The notes: generated by a model from the letters alone, not told the origin. Positions 1 through 6,438 are shown, numbered from the stretch's first letter. The stretch: DNA of 9,065 nucleotides from JBCDAP01 sp038747915 (GCA_038747915.1 JBCDJJ010000107.1:1-9065); one strand, 5' to 3'. A program made the numbers and translations.

Positions 1-585
1 CGCACGCTTATTCGCATGGGGCAAAGCTTTGGCCTCTCCTGGGCCTCGATCGTGCGGAAGATCGTGTCACACTTCGACCCGCCATTGGTGGGGTGCTGGC
101 TGCCGCGCGGCGCACGCTTCGTCGCCCGCGAGACCCTCTTCCGCGGCCCGTTCGGCCGGTTGATCGCGTTCCTCGGGGCGATCCCGGTCCGCCGCGGCGA
201 GCCCGACACCGCGGCCATCCGCCGGTATGTCGCCGAGCTGCACGCGGGCCACGTCCTCCTGATGTTCCCGGAGGGCACCCGCGGCGCGGATGGCCCGACG
301 GGCGCTTTCCTCCGCGGTGCATCGCTGCTCATCAAGCGGGCCAAGGTCGATGTCGTCCCCGTCGGCATCGATGGACCGGCCCGCGCCCTGCCCCGTGGGA
401 GCAGGCCCTCATTTCCACCGCCGCGGCTTGCTGTCTGCTACGGAGAGAAGATCCGCCACGCCGATCTCGCGGCCCTCCCGCCCGACGAGGCCCTCGCCAC
501 GCTGCAGAACGCGGTCGAACACCTCCGGCTCCGGGCTCGGGGCACGATCGTGCCGGCCGACGCCACCCCGCGATCTGCTCTATAA
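1..585 (+). CDS. Lysophospholipid acyltransferase family protein (PlsC-like), 5' partial
   Basis: The family transfers a fatty acyl group from acyl-CoA or acyl-ACP to a lysophospholipid such as lysophosphatidic acid, at the inner face of the membrane. The frame is open to the contig edge; the first ATG is at 16 and gives 189 residues. Numbering from it, conserved blocks are DPPLVG (21-26), GAIPVRRGE (54-62; motif II), FPEGTRG (84-90; motif III) and VPVGIDGP (114-121; motif IV). Full-length relatives are usually 220-250 residues, so about 40-60 N-terminal residues are missing. The catalytic HX4D motif is not intact: the Asp is D21, but the position that should be His is I16 (bases 61-63), and the upstream residues do not resemble the usual lead-in to NHxSxxD. 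Sequence before about base 64 may therefore be misassembled. The stop is TAA at 583-585, 46 bp before the glycosidase gene, so co-transcription is possible. The family call is firm; the substrate is unknown. Confidence 0.85.
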   Translation, partial: RTLIRMGQSFGLSWASIVRKIVSHFDPPLVGCWLPRGARFVARETLFRGPFGRLIAFLGAIPVRRGEPDTAAIRRYVAELHAGHVLLMFPEGTRGADGPTGAFLRGASLLIKRAKVDVVPVGIDGPARALPRGSRPSFPPPRLAVCYGEKIRHADLAALPPDEALATLQNAVEHLRLRARGTIVPADATPRSAL

Positions 586-618
586 CCGCCCCTCACTGTG
601 CCCCCCAACCCAACCCAC

Positions 619-622
619 GGAG
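619..622 (+). promoter_or_regulatory. Ribosome binding site of the GH1 gene
   Basis: GGAG lies 9 nt before the ATG at 632. It supports this start over the long in-frame extension back to 290, which would run through the acyltransferase gene. The encoded protein starting here begins right at the conserved GH1 N-terminus (F-R-D-D-F-L-W-G). Confidence 0.5.
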
Positions 623-631
623 CTGTGCAAC

Positions 632-2035
632 ATGACCTTCCGCGATGACTTCCTGTGGGGAGCCGCCACCGCCGCGTACCAGATCGAAGGCGCCGCCCGC
701 GTAGAGGGCCGCGGTGACAGCGTGTGGGACATGGTCTGCCGACGCCCCGGGTTCGTCGAGCGCGGCGAGACCGGCGACGACGCCTGCGATCACTACCACC
801 GATGGGCTGAGGACATCGCCATCATGAAGGAGATGGGGCTCCGCTCCTACCGCTTCTCCATCTCGTGGCCGCGCGTGCTCCCGGGCGGTGTCGGTGCTAT
901 CAACGAGCCGGGCCTCGCCTTTTACGACCGTCTTGTCGATGCGCTCCGCGAGGCCGACATCGAGCCGCTCGTCACGCTCTTTCACTGGGACTTCCCGACC
1001 GCGCTCTTCGATCGCGGCGGCTGGCTCAACCCCGAGAGCCCCGAGTGGTTCGCCGATTACACGCGCCTCGTGGTCGACCGTCTGAGCGATCGCGTGTCGT
1101 GGTGGCTCACACTCAACGAGCCGCAGTGCTTCATCGGCCTCGGCCACCTCACCGGTGTCCACGCGCCGGGGCTGCAGCTGCCGCTCGACCGCGTCCTCCT
1201 CGCGGGGCACCACGCCCTGCTCGCCCACGGCCGCGCGGTCCAGACCATCCGCGAGCACGCCCGGACACCTGCCACCATCGGCTACGCACCGGTCGGGCAC
1301 GTGTGCTACCCCGACACCGAGTCCGCTGCGGACATCGAAGCCGCCCGCATGCGCACCTTCGAACCGGACAACACCGATCCCAACAGCAACTGGCGGATGT
1401 TCAACTGGTCGTGGTGGGCCGACCCCGTCCTCGAAGGCCGGTACCCGGAGTCGTACCTCGAACACTACGGCGACGCAGCGCCGCCTCGCACCGACGCCGA
1501 GATGCGCATCATCTCCGAGCCTGTCGATGTGCTCGGCTTCAATCTCTACCAGGGCGCTCGTGTCCGCGCCGGTGCCGATGGCCGGCCCGAGGCCGTCGCG
1601 CACGCGGTCGGCCACGCCCGCACCTCCATGGGGTGGCCCATCGCGCCCGATGCCCTCTACTGGGCGCTCCGCTTCTACTCCGAGCGGCACAGCACCCCGA
1701 TGCTCATCACCGAGAACGGCCGTGCCAACCCCGATGTCGTGTCCGACGACGGCCGTGTCCGCGATGTCATCCGCATCGACTACCTCGCCAAGTACCTCAG
1801 GTGCATGCGCCGCGCGGTCGAAGAAGGCATCGACCTCCGCGGCTACTGCTGCTGGTCGCTCATGGACAACTTCGAGTGGGCCCACGGATACGCTCAGCGG
1901 TTCGGGCTCGTCTACGTCGACTACGAGACCAAAAACCGGACGATCAAAGACTCCGGCCGCTGGTACACACGCGTGGTCGAGACCAACGGCGCCTCGCTCG
2001 ACGAGCCGATCGATGCGCCGCTCGCTGCGGTCTGA
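632..2035 (+). CDS. Glycoside hydrolase family 1 beta-glucosidase
   Basis: A retaining beta-glycosidase of 467 residues, a normal length for family GH1, folding as a single (beta/alpha)8 barrel. Visible active-site residues are Q17 in YQIEG, H118-W119 in FHWD, N162 and the acid/base E163 in TLNEPQ, the nucleophile E361 in ITENG, and W408, E415 and W416 in the CCWSLMDNFEW block. All expected catalytic and -1 subsite residues are present, so the enzyme should be active. There is no signal peptide, so it acts in the cytoplasm, most likely on imported cellobiose or other short beta-glucosides. GH1 also includes beta-galactosidases and fucosidases, and the aglycone specificity cannot be read from sequence. 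The gene follows the acyltransferase by 46 bp with no obvious promoter between them. No sugar transporter or regulator is adjacent. The start at 632 is chosen from the GGAG and from family alignment. Confidence 0.96.
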   Translation: MTFRDDFLWGAATAAYQIEGAARVEGRGDSVWDMVCRRPGFVERGETGDDACDHYHRWAEDIAIMKEMGLRSYRFSISWPRVLPGGVGAINEPGLAFYDRLVDALREADIEPLVTLFHWDFPTALFDRGGWLNPESPEWFADYTRLVVDRLSDRVSWWLTLNEPQCFIGLGHLTGVHAPGLQLPLDRVLLAGHHALLAHGRAVQTIREHARTPATIGYAPVGHVCYPDTESAADIEAARMRTFEPDNTDPNSNWRMFNWSWWADPVLEGRYPESYLEHYGDAAPPRTDAEMRIISEPVDVLGFNLYQGARVRAGADGRPEAVAHAVGHARTSMGWPIAPDALYWALRFYSERHSTPMLITENGRANPDVVSDDGRVRDVIRIDYLAKYLRCMRRAVEEGIDLRGYCCWSLMDNFEWAHGYAQRFGLVYVDYETKNRTIKDSGRWYTRVVETNGASLDEPIDAPLAAV

Positions 2036-2075
2036 CGGTCAACACCCGATCGCGAACCGGGTGGGGCGTTGACCG
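2036..2075 (+). terminator. Hairpin after the GH1 stop codon (U-less terminator candidate)
   Basis: CGGTCAAC (2036-2043) pairs perfectly with GTTGACCG (2068-2075). CCC (2045-2047) can extend the stem against GGG (2064-2066). The stem begins on the base after the TGA. No T-run follows, so this is a terminator-like or mRNA-stabilising hairpin rather than a classical intrinsic terminator. Confidence 0.45.
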
Positions 2076-2099
2076 CCAGAGCACGCGGAGTACCACCAC

Positions 2100-2155
2100 A
2101 GCGCAAATCATTCGATCTTTCTGATCCCACCTTATGGCGATGATCTTATGATTAC
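2100..2155 (+). promoter_or_regulatory. AT-richer stretch before the exported-protein gene, possible promoter
   Basis: This part of the 123-bp gap is clearly richer in A and T than the flanking genes. It contains TATGAT at 2147-2152, one mismatch from the TATAAT -10 box, only 6 bases from the ATG; using it would give a nearly leaderless mRNA. I see no convincing -35 box at 16-18 bp. CTTATG also occurs twice, 14 bases apart (2131 and 2145). Weak evidence. Confidence 0.2.
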
Positions 2156-2158
2156 AGC

Positions 2159-3196
2159 ATGCGGAGCGGACGAAGAAGCATCCTCACCATCGTGCTGGTA
2201 CTCCTCGCTGCGGCGACCGCTCGGGCGCAGCTCGAACCGCCCACGGACTCAGCTGTCCACGAGATGTGGCGGAAGATGGCGGATGTCGAGCTCCCGGCGG
2301 GCACCTTCGCGCACGTGCGGGTGCATCCCACCCCGACGGACTCGCGACCAGATGCACAAGTTTCTTCCGAGTATCGCTTCTGGCTCTTCAACGATGGTGT
2401 CTGGCGGGTGCAGGAAGACACGACCTACGCCGATGGGTTTCAGCACACCAACACCGTCGCGCGCACCCGCGACGGGATCATGTGGCGCATCTACAGCTAC
2501 CACGACATCGCACCGAGCTTCGACACGCTCCGAGGTCGGTGGGACGATGAGGCCAGCGGCGGCTTCGCTCACCAGCGCGGCCGCGTCGAGATCATCCTGA
2601 CGCATCTCATCACCGCGCTCTGCCAGTGGGCCGGCCCGCGCTACGAGGTCGGTGACATCACGCCCGAGTACTTCGACATGCGGGTCTTCACGGACGAAGG
2701 CAAAGTGCGGACCTTCCGCCGGTTCATCGAACCGCTCGAGGGCGGACAGCTCGACGACCGGTTCGTCATCGCCGAATCCGTCTGGCTCGACCCGCCAGAT
2801 CGCACCGAGCCGGCCACGCTCAGTACCTTCGACGACTACAGCTACTTCGTGCCCTGGCCCCACGCCATGCCGCACCGGATGGTGAGCTACCGAGTCACCG
2901 GTGAAGTGCGTCAGACCACGGAGCTCATCGAGTTTCGACGACTCCTCACCGAAGAAACGCCCGACATGTGCGACATGCCGACACCGGGCCAGCCCGACCC
3001 ACTCCTCGGCGAACTCGACCCCGAGATGCTGGCGAACGTCACCACCGTCGCGCCCGGTGACCTCGTCACCAGACGCGACGATCAAGACGAGGACCGAGCC
3101 GGCATCCTGCGATCACCCTCGACCTGGCTCCTCGTGATCGCGGGTGCCTGTGTGCTCGGTGCGTGCGTCATCTGGTACCGTCGAATCGTCGCGTAG
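2159..3196 (+). CDS. Exported protein of unknown function with C-terminal membrane/sorting segment
   Basis: I do not recognise this 345-residue protein. Residues 1-23 form a signal peptide: basic start, hydrophobic core ILTIVLVLLAAAT, and an A-R-A cleavage site before Q24. The long middle part is rich in aromatic and acidic residues and looks like a globular, beta-rich domain (about 30-270). A Pro-rich linker (272-284) and an acidic, charged stretch (300-314) follow. The C-terminus has S-P-S-T-W (319-323), a hydrophobic segment to about 339 containing C331 and C336, then Y-R-R-I-V-A. That layout, Pro-Ser-Thr-Trp then a membrane span then Arg-Arg, resembles a PEP-CTERM sorting tail but lacks the canonical V-P-E-P. 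It may equally be a plain membrane anchor, leaving the main domain outside the cytoplasm. No clear Shine-Dalgarno precedes the ATG. The gene is followed after 11 bp by a prepilin-like gene, so the two are probably co-expressed and may act together at the cell surface. Confidence 0.8.
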   Translation: MRSGRRSILTIVLVLLAAATARAQLEPPTDSAVHEMWRKMADVELPAGTFAHVRVHPTPTDSRPDAQVSSEYRFWLFNDGVWRVQEDTTYADGFQHTNTVARTRDGIMWRIYSYHDIAPSFDTLRGRWDDEASGGFAHQRGRVEIILTHLITALCQWAGPRYEVGDITPEYFDMRVFTDEGKVRTFRRFIEPLEGGQLDDRFVIAESVWLDPPDRTEPATLSTFDDYSYFVPWPHAMPHRMVSYRVTGEVRQTTELIEFRRLLTEETPDMCDMPTPGQPDPLLGELDPEMLANVTTVAPGDLVTRRDDQDEDRAGILRSPSTWLLVIAGACVLGACVIWYRRIVA

Positions 3197-3197
3197 C

Positions 3198-3201
3198 GGA
3201 G
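3198..3201 (+). promoter_or_regulatory. Ribosome binding site of the prepilin-like gene
   Basis: GGAG, with AAAGG directly after it, lies 6 nt before the ATG at 3208. It decides this start over the in-frame ATG at 3163, which would lie inside the preceding gene. Confidence 0.55.
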
Positions 3202-3207
3202 AAAGGT

Positions 3208-3996
3208 ATGCGAGTCGTGAACGCCCAGAGTGTGACCAACACCATTCGCGGCATGCATCACCGGGGTCGCTGTTGCGGCCGAGCCGTGTCGGGCACGCAG
3301 AGGAGCACATCCGCCTTCTCACTCCCCGAGATGCTGGTCGTGATCGCTGTCATCGCCACGCTCCTCGCGTTTCTCCTCCCGGCGATCCGAGGTGCTCGGG
3401 AACAAGCAGAAAGCACCGACTACCGATCTCGCCTCAGACAGGCCGCGCAGATCATGTTCCAGTACACCGCCGATCACGACGGCACCTATCTCTTCTGCAG
3501 CACCTGCGGCGGCCCCGATCAGTTCTACCTGAACCAGTCTCAAGCATGGCACGCCCCGATGGAGCGCTACGGCTATCCGATCGCGGACACCCTGCGTTGG
3601 CACTCGTCCGGATTCAGCCTGATGCACTACAGCGTTGCGCACGTCGCGCGCCCCTCTTTCTTCACCGAGCAGGGCATCTCGAACATTGATCTCGTCCAAG
3701 GTGTCCGAGCGAGCGATGTCAGGCACCCGAGCAACAAATCGCTCTTCATCCTGTCGATCCCCGGAGAGTGGGACTTGGTCCGCGTCGATCGACCCGGCGG
3801 AGGATGGTGGTCAGCCAGGCTCAGCAGCGTGTCGAACCTCCATGCAGCCAACGATGGATCCGTGCAAGACCCACCGGTCGAGACCATGGTGCCGCCGCTG
3901 TCGATCGAGATCCTGAGCAGATGCCCGTATCACGTGGGCCTCCCCACCTTCGGCCAGCAGACCGTCGACGGGGCCCACGGCAGAGACTGGCGCTGA
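3208..3996 (+). CDS. Prepilin-type N-terminal cleavage/methylation domain protein (pseudopilin-like)
   Basis: A 262-residue type II secretion/type IV pilus-like precursor. The prepilin motif is A36-F-S-L-P-E41 followed by a hydrophobic helix (42-60: MLVVIAVIATLLAFLLPAI) and the polar stretch RGAREQAES. A prepilin peptidase would cut after A36 and methylate F37; E41 is the conserved +5 Glu. The -1 residue is Ala rather than the usual Gly, and the 36-residue leader is long, with C22-C23; an internal ATG at 3253 (M16) would shorten it to 21. The rest is a globular extracytoplasmic domain with C97/C100, a H212-A-A-N-D-G217 element and a DGAHGRDW C-terminus. Such single, large prepilin-motif proteins are abundant in Planctomycetota and most are uncharacterised, so it may be a minor pseudopilin or a surface protein using that export route. 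It sits 11 bp after the exported-protein gene and ends 10 bp from a convergent gene. Confidence 0.88.
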   Translation: MRVVNAQSVTNTIRGMHHRGRCCGRAVSGTQRSTSAFSLPEMLVVIAVIATLLAFLLPAIRGAREQAESTDYRSRLRQAAQIMFQYTADHDGTYLFCSTCGGPDQFYLNQSQAWHAPMERYGYPIADTLRWHSSGFSLMHYSVAHVARPSFFTEQGISNIDLVQGVRASDVRHPSNKSLFILSIPGEWDLVRVDRPGGGWWSARLSSVSNLHAANDGSVQDPPVETMVPPLSIEILSRCPYHVGLPTFGQQTVDGAHGRDWR

Positions 3997-4006
3997 ACGC
4001 ACCCAC

Positions 4007-4672
4007 TCAGCACCGCGCAGCGAACTCCCGCATCGGTACCGCGGCACCCCGCAAGACCGGCCCGTGCCCGAAGCACACCACCTCGGGCTCGAGCCCCGCG
4101 AGCCGATCGATGCTCCGCCGATTCGCCTCGACATCAAGCGTGAACACCGTGGGCGGCTCGCGAAGCCCGGGCCGTCCCGTCAACGGACTCATGTTCCACA
4201 TCACATCGCCCGCGATCAGCACACGGTCACGCGCACGCCAAAAACACAGATGCCCCGGCGAATGCCCGGGCGTCTCGATCGCCACGAAACCGCTCCCGAT
4301 CGCATCACCCTCGCGCACCTCACGCGCCGGGATGACGCCCGGCCCCTGCCAGAACCGCTGCTGAAGCTCGAGAATCAACGACTTCGGCGCCATCCCCCGT
4401 GTCTCTCCCGCCGCTGCAGCGTCGGCCTCCGCCGCCGGCGCCCACAGTTCAATACCCAGCGATCTCGTCACCCGCCACGACCCCCCGTGATGGTCCGGGT
4501 GTACATGCGTCAGCGCCAACGCCCTGACCGGGTGGTCCCCGAGCGACCGCACCACACGCCTTGCCCCGCGGTGCGTCCCCGCGTCGATCACCACATCGCC
4601 CGCGACGAACACGTTCATCCCGCGCCGCGGCGCAAGCGAGATCATCCACAGCTCATCCGCGACCCGATCCAC
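4007..4672 (-). CDS. MBL-fold metallohydrolase (glyoxalase II-like)
   Basis: A 221-residue cytoplasmic metallo-beta-lactamase-fold hydrolase. The metal site is complete: H56-V-H58-P-D60-H61 (HxHxDH), H141 in TPGHSPGH, D156 in LIAGD and H203 in CFGHGP, which together should bind two zinc or iron ions. The family cleaves thioester, lactone, phosphodiester or related bonds. Glyoxalase II is the closest motif pattern, but the true substrate is not visible. Translation starts at a GTG (4670-4672), with a G-rich GGGTAGGGTG sequence 8-10 nt upstream on the minus strand. The gene diverges from the AIM24 gene across 68 bp, and its TGA (4007-4009) faces the prepilin-like gene's stop at a distance of 10 bp, leaving no room for an independent terminator. 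No functional link to the neighbours is evident. Confidence 0.92.
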   Translation of the reverse strand: MDRVADELWMISLAPRRGMNVFVAGDVVIDAGTHRGARRVVRSLGDHPVRALALTHVHPDHHGGSWRVTRSLGIELWAPAAEADAAAAGETRGMAPKSLILELQQRFWQGPGVIPAREVREGDAIGSGFVAIETPGHSPGHLCFWRARDRVLIAGDVMWNMSPLTGRPGLREPPTVFTLDVEANRRSIDRLAGLEPEVVCFGHGPVLRGAAVPMREFAARC

Positions 4673-4729
4673 GCGGTCACCCTACCCGCACGCCACGTCG
4701 GTACCCTGCCCATTCCAACACACCGAGAC
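4673..4729. other. Divergent intergenic region between MBL-fold and AIM24 genes
   Basis: This short gap must hold the 5' signals for both divergent genes. I can see no convincing -35/-10 pair on either strand, and the sequence stays GC-rich. Shared or overlapping promoters are implied by the layout only. Confidence 0.3.
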
Positions 4730-4735
4730 GGGAGG
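4730..4735 (+). promoter_or_regulatory. Ribosome binding site of the AIM24 gene
   Basis: GGGAGG lies 5 nt before the ATG at 4741. It fixes this start and excludes the in-frame upstream extension to 4561, which would overlap the MBL-fold gene. Confidence 0.7.
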
Positions 4736-4740
4736 CACCC

Positions 4741-5460
4741 ATGACACAACTCGACGACCAGCGGTACTCCATCTCCGAGTTCATCGAGCAGACCCGCCAG
4801 CAGGACCGCGGCCAGGGCCTCTTCGAACTCGAGAGCCGGCAGATGCTCGAGGTCAACCTCGACGGCCTCGTCTGGATGAAGAAGGGCGCCATGATCGCCT
4901 ATGTCGGCGACATCAAGTTCGAGCGCGAGGGCATCCTCGAGCACGGCGTCGGCAAGCTCCTCAAGAAGGCATTCACCGGCGAGGGGGCCCAACTCACCAA
5001 AGCCACCGGCGCCGGCCGGCTCTACATCGCCGACTCCGGCAAGGAGATCCAGATCCTTGATCTCGCCGGCGAAGCCATCCACGTCAACGGCAACGACCTG
5101 CTCGCCTTCCAAGACGGCCTGAGCTGGGACATCAAGTTCCTGAAGCGTGTCTCGTCCATGATGGCCGGTGGGCTCTTCAACGTCCGCATCGAGGGCGATG
5201 GCCTCGTGGCCGTCACGAGCCACTTCGAGCCCATGGCCCTCATCGTCAAGCCCGGCCAGCCCGTCATCACCGACCCCAACGCCACCATCGCGTGGTCAGG
5301 TGGCCTGAGCCCCACGCTCAAGACCGACATTCAGCTCAAGAGCCTCATCGGCCGAGGCTCGGGCGAATCCTTCCAGATGCAGTTCGAGGGCGACGGCTGG
5401 GTCGTCGTGCAGCCCTACGAGGAGACCTACTACACCGCCGCCCAATCCGCCGGAGGCTAA
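4741..5460 (+). CDS. AIM24 family protein
   Basis: A 239-residue protein of the AIM24/DUF124 family (named from the yeast mitochondrial protein Aim24), a double-stranded beta-helix-like fold with no known enzymatic activity. After an N-terminal ~25-residue helix (SISEFIEQTRQQDRG), the family core runs from about residue 26 (LFELESRQMLEVNLDG) to the end. Typical features are the L-D-G-x-V-W-M-K-G-A-M element near 40-51, the L-K-K-A-F-T-G-E-G block near 73-82, GDGLVAVTSHF near 152-162, and the closing G-E-S-F-Q-M-Q-F-E-G-D-G-W-V-V-V-Q-P. There is no signal peptide or membrane segment, so it is cytoplasmic. Bacterial homologues have no established function; roles in membrane or stress physiology are speculation. 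A perfect hairpin follows the stop codon by 20 bp, so it is probably a single-gene unit. The strong GGGAGG suggests good translation. Confidence 0.9.
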   Translation: MTQLDDQRYSISEFIEQTRQQDRGQGLFELESRQMLEVNLDGLVWMKKGAMIAYVGDIKFEREGILEHGVGKLLKKAFTGEGAQLTKATGAGRLYIADSGKEIQILDLAGEAIHVNGNDLLAFQDGLSWDIKFLKRVSSMMAGGLFNVRIEGDGLVAVTSHFEPMALIVKPGQPVITDPNATIAWSGGLSPTLKTDIQLKSLIGRGSGESFQMQFEGDGWVVVQPYEETYYTAAQSAGG

Positions 5461-5480
5461 CCGCCAACCAATACCCAGTG

Positions 5481-5501
5481 GTGGGAGCGTCCCGCTCCCA
5501 C
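5481..5501 (+). terminator. Perfect 9-bp-stem hairpin after the AIM24 gene
   Basis: GTGGGAGCG (5481-5489), loop TCC, CGCTCCCAC (5493-5501). Very GC-rich and 20 bp past the stop, so it is a likely transcript end. No T-run follows on either strand. It could alternatively be a dispersed palindromic repeat of the REP type; only one copy is present in this window. Confidence 0.55.
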
Positions 5502-5583
5502 GGACACACAACAGCGCGGTCGCCCGATCGATCATGCACGAGCGGCGGTCACGCCACCACCATCACACTGACCTTCCCCGTAC

Positions 5584-5595
5584 CATGCGCGCATG
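5584..5595. promoter_or_regulatory. 12-base palindrome over the HAD gene start codon
   Basis: CATGCGCGCATG is its own reverse complement, and its last three bases are the start codon of the phosphatase gene. It could be a protein binding site or occur by chance in GC-rich DNA. No Shine-Dalgarno is seen in front of this gene. Confidence 0.2.
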
Positions 5596-6438
5596 CCACG
5601 CGCCGTCTTCTTCGACCGCGACGATACGCTCATCCGCTGCCGCGATATCACGCCCGATGGCGACCTCGGCGATCCGTCCCTCGTCGAACTGATCGGCGGC
5701 GCCGAGACCGCAGCGGACCTGCTCAAACGCCGCGACTACAAGCTCGGCGTCATCACCAACCAGGGCGGCGTCGCCCGTGGCCGGTACACCACCGATGAGG
5801 TCGAAGCCGTCAACACGCGCCTCAACGAGCTGCTCGGCGGCCGCATCGACACCTTCCGCTACTGCCCGTACCACCCCGAAGGGGTGATCGAGCCATTCAA
5901 ACGCGAGCACTTCTGGCGCAAGCCCAGCCCCGGCATGCTGCTGGACGCCGCCGAAGAGCTCGGCGTCAAACTAAGCGAGAGCTGGATGGTCGGCGATTCG
6001 CCGCGCGACATCGTCGCCGGCCGCGCCGCGGGGTGCCGCACCGTGCTCTTCCTCCGTCCCGGCATGGGCGCGACCGCCGCAGCGGGGGCCGACTACGCCG
6101 TCAGCTCGCTCGTCGATGCCGCCGAACTCATCGCCGCGAGCGAGCCCATCGAGGGCGAGAAGAGCACCGTCACCCTGCGAGCGCTCGTCGGCGCACCGCT
6201 GCGCGAGCGTGCTGTCCGTGATGTCGTCCAGGCCACCGCGCGCGCGATCGCCGAGCGCAACGGCGTGAAGCTCGAAGCACTCAATGTCACAGACGACTCG
6301 GTGGTCGCCGAGCTCGAGACCTCCCGCCTCGCGGCGGTCGGCTTCGCGGCCGAGCTGCGACGGCTCACCAACGAGTGGTACCGGTCCAAGTTCGGCGTCA
6401 CGACGCTGTGGGGCGATCCCAAGGAGGGACGTCTCTAA
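5593..6438 (+). CDS. HAD-IIIA phosphatase (GmhB-like) with an extra C-terminal domain
   Basis: Residues 1 to about 180 form a HAD-IIIA phosphatase closest in pattern to D-glycero-D-manno-heptose-1,7-bisphosphate 7-phosphatase, which removes a phosphate during ADP-heptose synthesis. Seen: F-D8-R-D10-D-T (nucleophile and acid/base Asp), T55-N56-Q-G-G (motif II), R109-K110-P (motif III Lys) and G134-D135-S-P-R-D139 (motif IV). The catalytic core is complete. The GmhB zinc loop is not: C91 is kept (C-P-Y-H), but the C-x-C before R-K-P is replaced by H106-F-W108. GmhB is normally under 200 residues; this protein has 281. Residues about 190-275 form an additional domain with an apparent beta-alpha-beta-beta-alpha order ending in G-V-T-T-L-W-G, which I do not recognise. 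The stop abuts the GTG of the heptosyltransferase-like gene, so the two are translationally coupled and probably in one surface-glycan pathway. Histidinol-phosphate phosphatase is the main alternative. Confidence 0.88.
   Translation: MPRAVFFDRDDTLIRCRDITPDGDLGDPSLVELIGGAETAADLLKRRDYKLGVITNQGGVARGRYTTDEVEAVNTRLNELLGGRIDTFRYCPYHPEGVIEPFKREHFWRKPSPGMLLDAAEELGVKLSESWMVGDSPRDIVAGRAAGCRTVLFLRPGMGATAAAGADYAVSSLVDAAELIAASEPIEGEKSTVTLRALVGAPLRERAVRDVVQATARAIAERNGVKLEALNVTDDSVVAELETSRLAAVGFAAELRRLTNEWYRSKFGVTTLWGDPKEGRL
6421..6428 (+). promoter_or_regulatory. Ribosome binding site of the GT9 gene inside the HAD gene
   Basis: AAGGAGGG is a near-perfect anti-16S match at the end of the HAD coding sequence, 10 nt before the GTG at 6439. 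It supports the GTG start and coupled translation of the two genes. Confidence 0.7.

Noticed and set aside
593..1885. Long minus-strand open frame (430 codons) opposite the GH1 gene
   Set aside because: Its translation has no recognisable domain, and it mirrors a GH1 gene with a complete active site. Long antisense frames are expected in GC-rich genes.
865..2124. Plus-strand 419-codon frame inside the GH1 gene
   Set aside because: Arg/Pro/His-rich composition typical of an out-of-frame reading, and it fully overlaps the GH1 gene.
2249..3085. Minus-strand 278-codon frame opposite the exported-protein gene
   Set aside because: No ribosome site or domain. The plus-strand frame has a signal peptide, a membrane span and a close downstream partner.
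3208..3996. DUF1559-type planctomycete prepilin
   Set aside because: It has the prepilin leader, but the typical C-terminal H-x9-D-G signature is not there; H212-A-A-N-D-G is too short a spacing.
4064..4744. Plus-strand 226-codon frame over the MBL-fold gene
   Set aside because: Arg/Pro/His-rich reading opposite a gene with a complete HxHxDH metal site.
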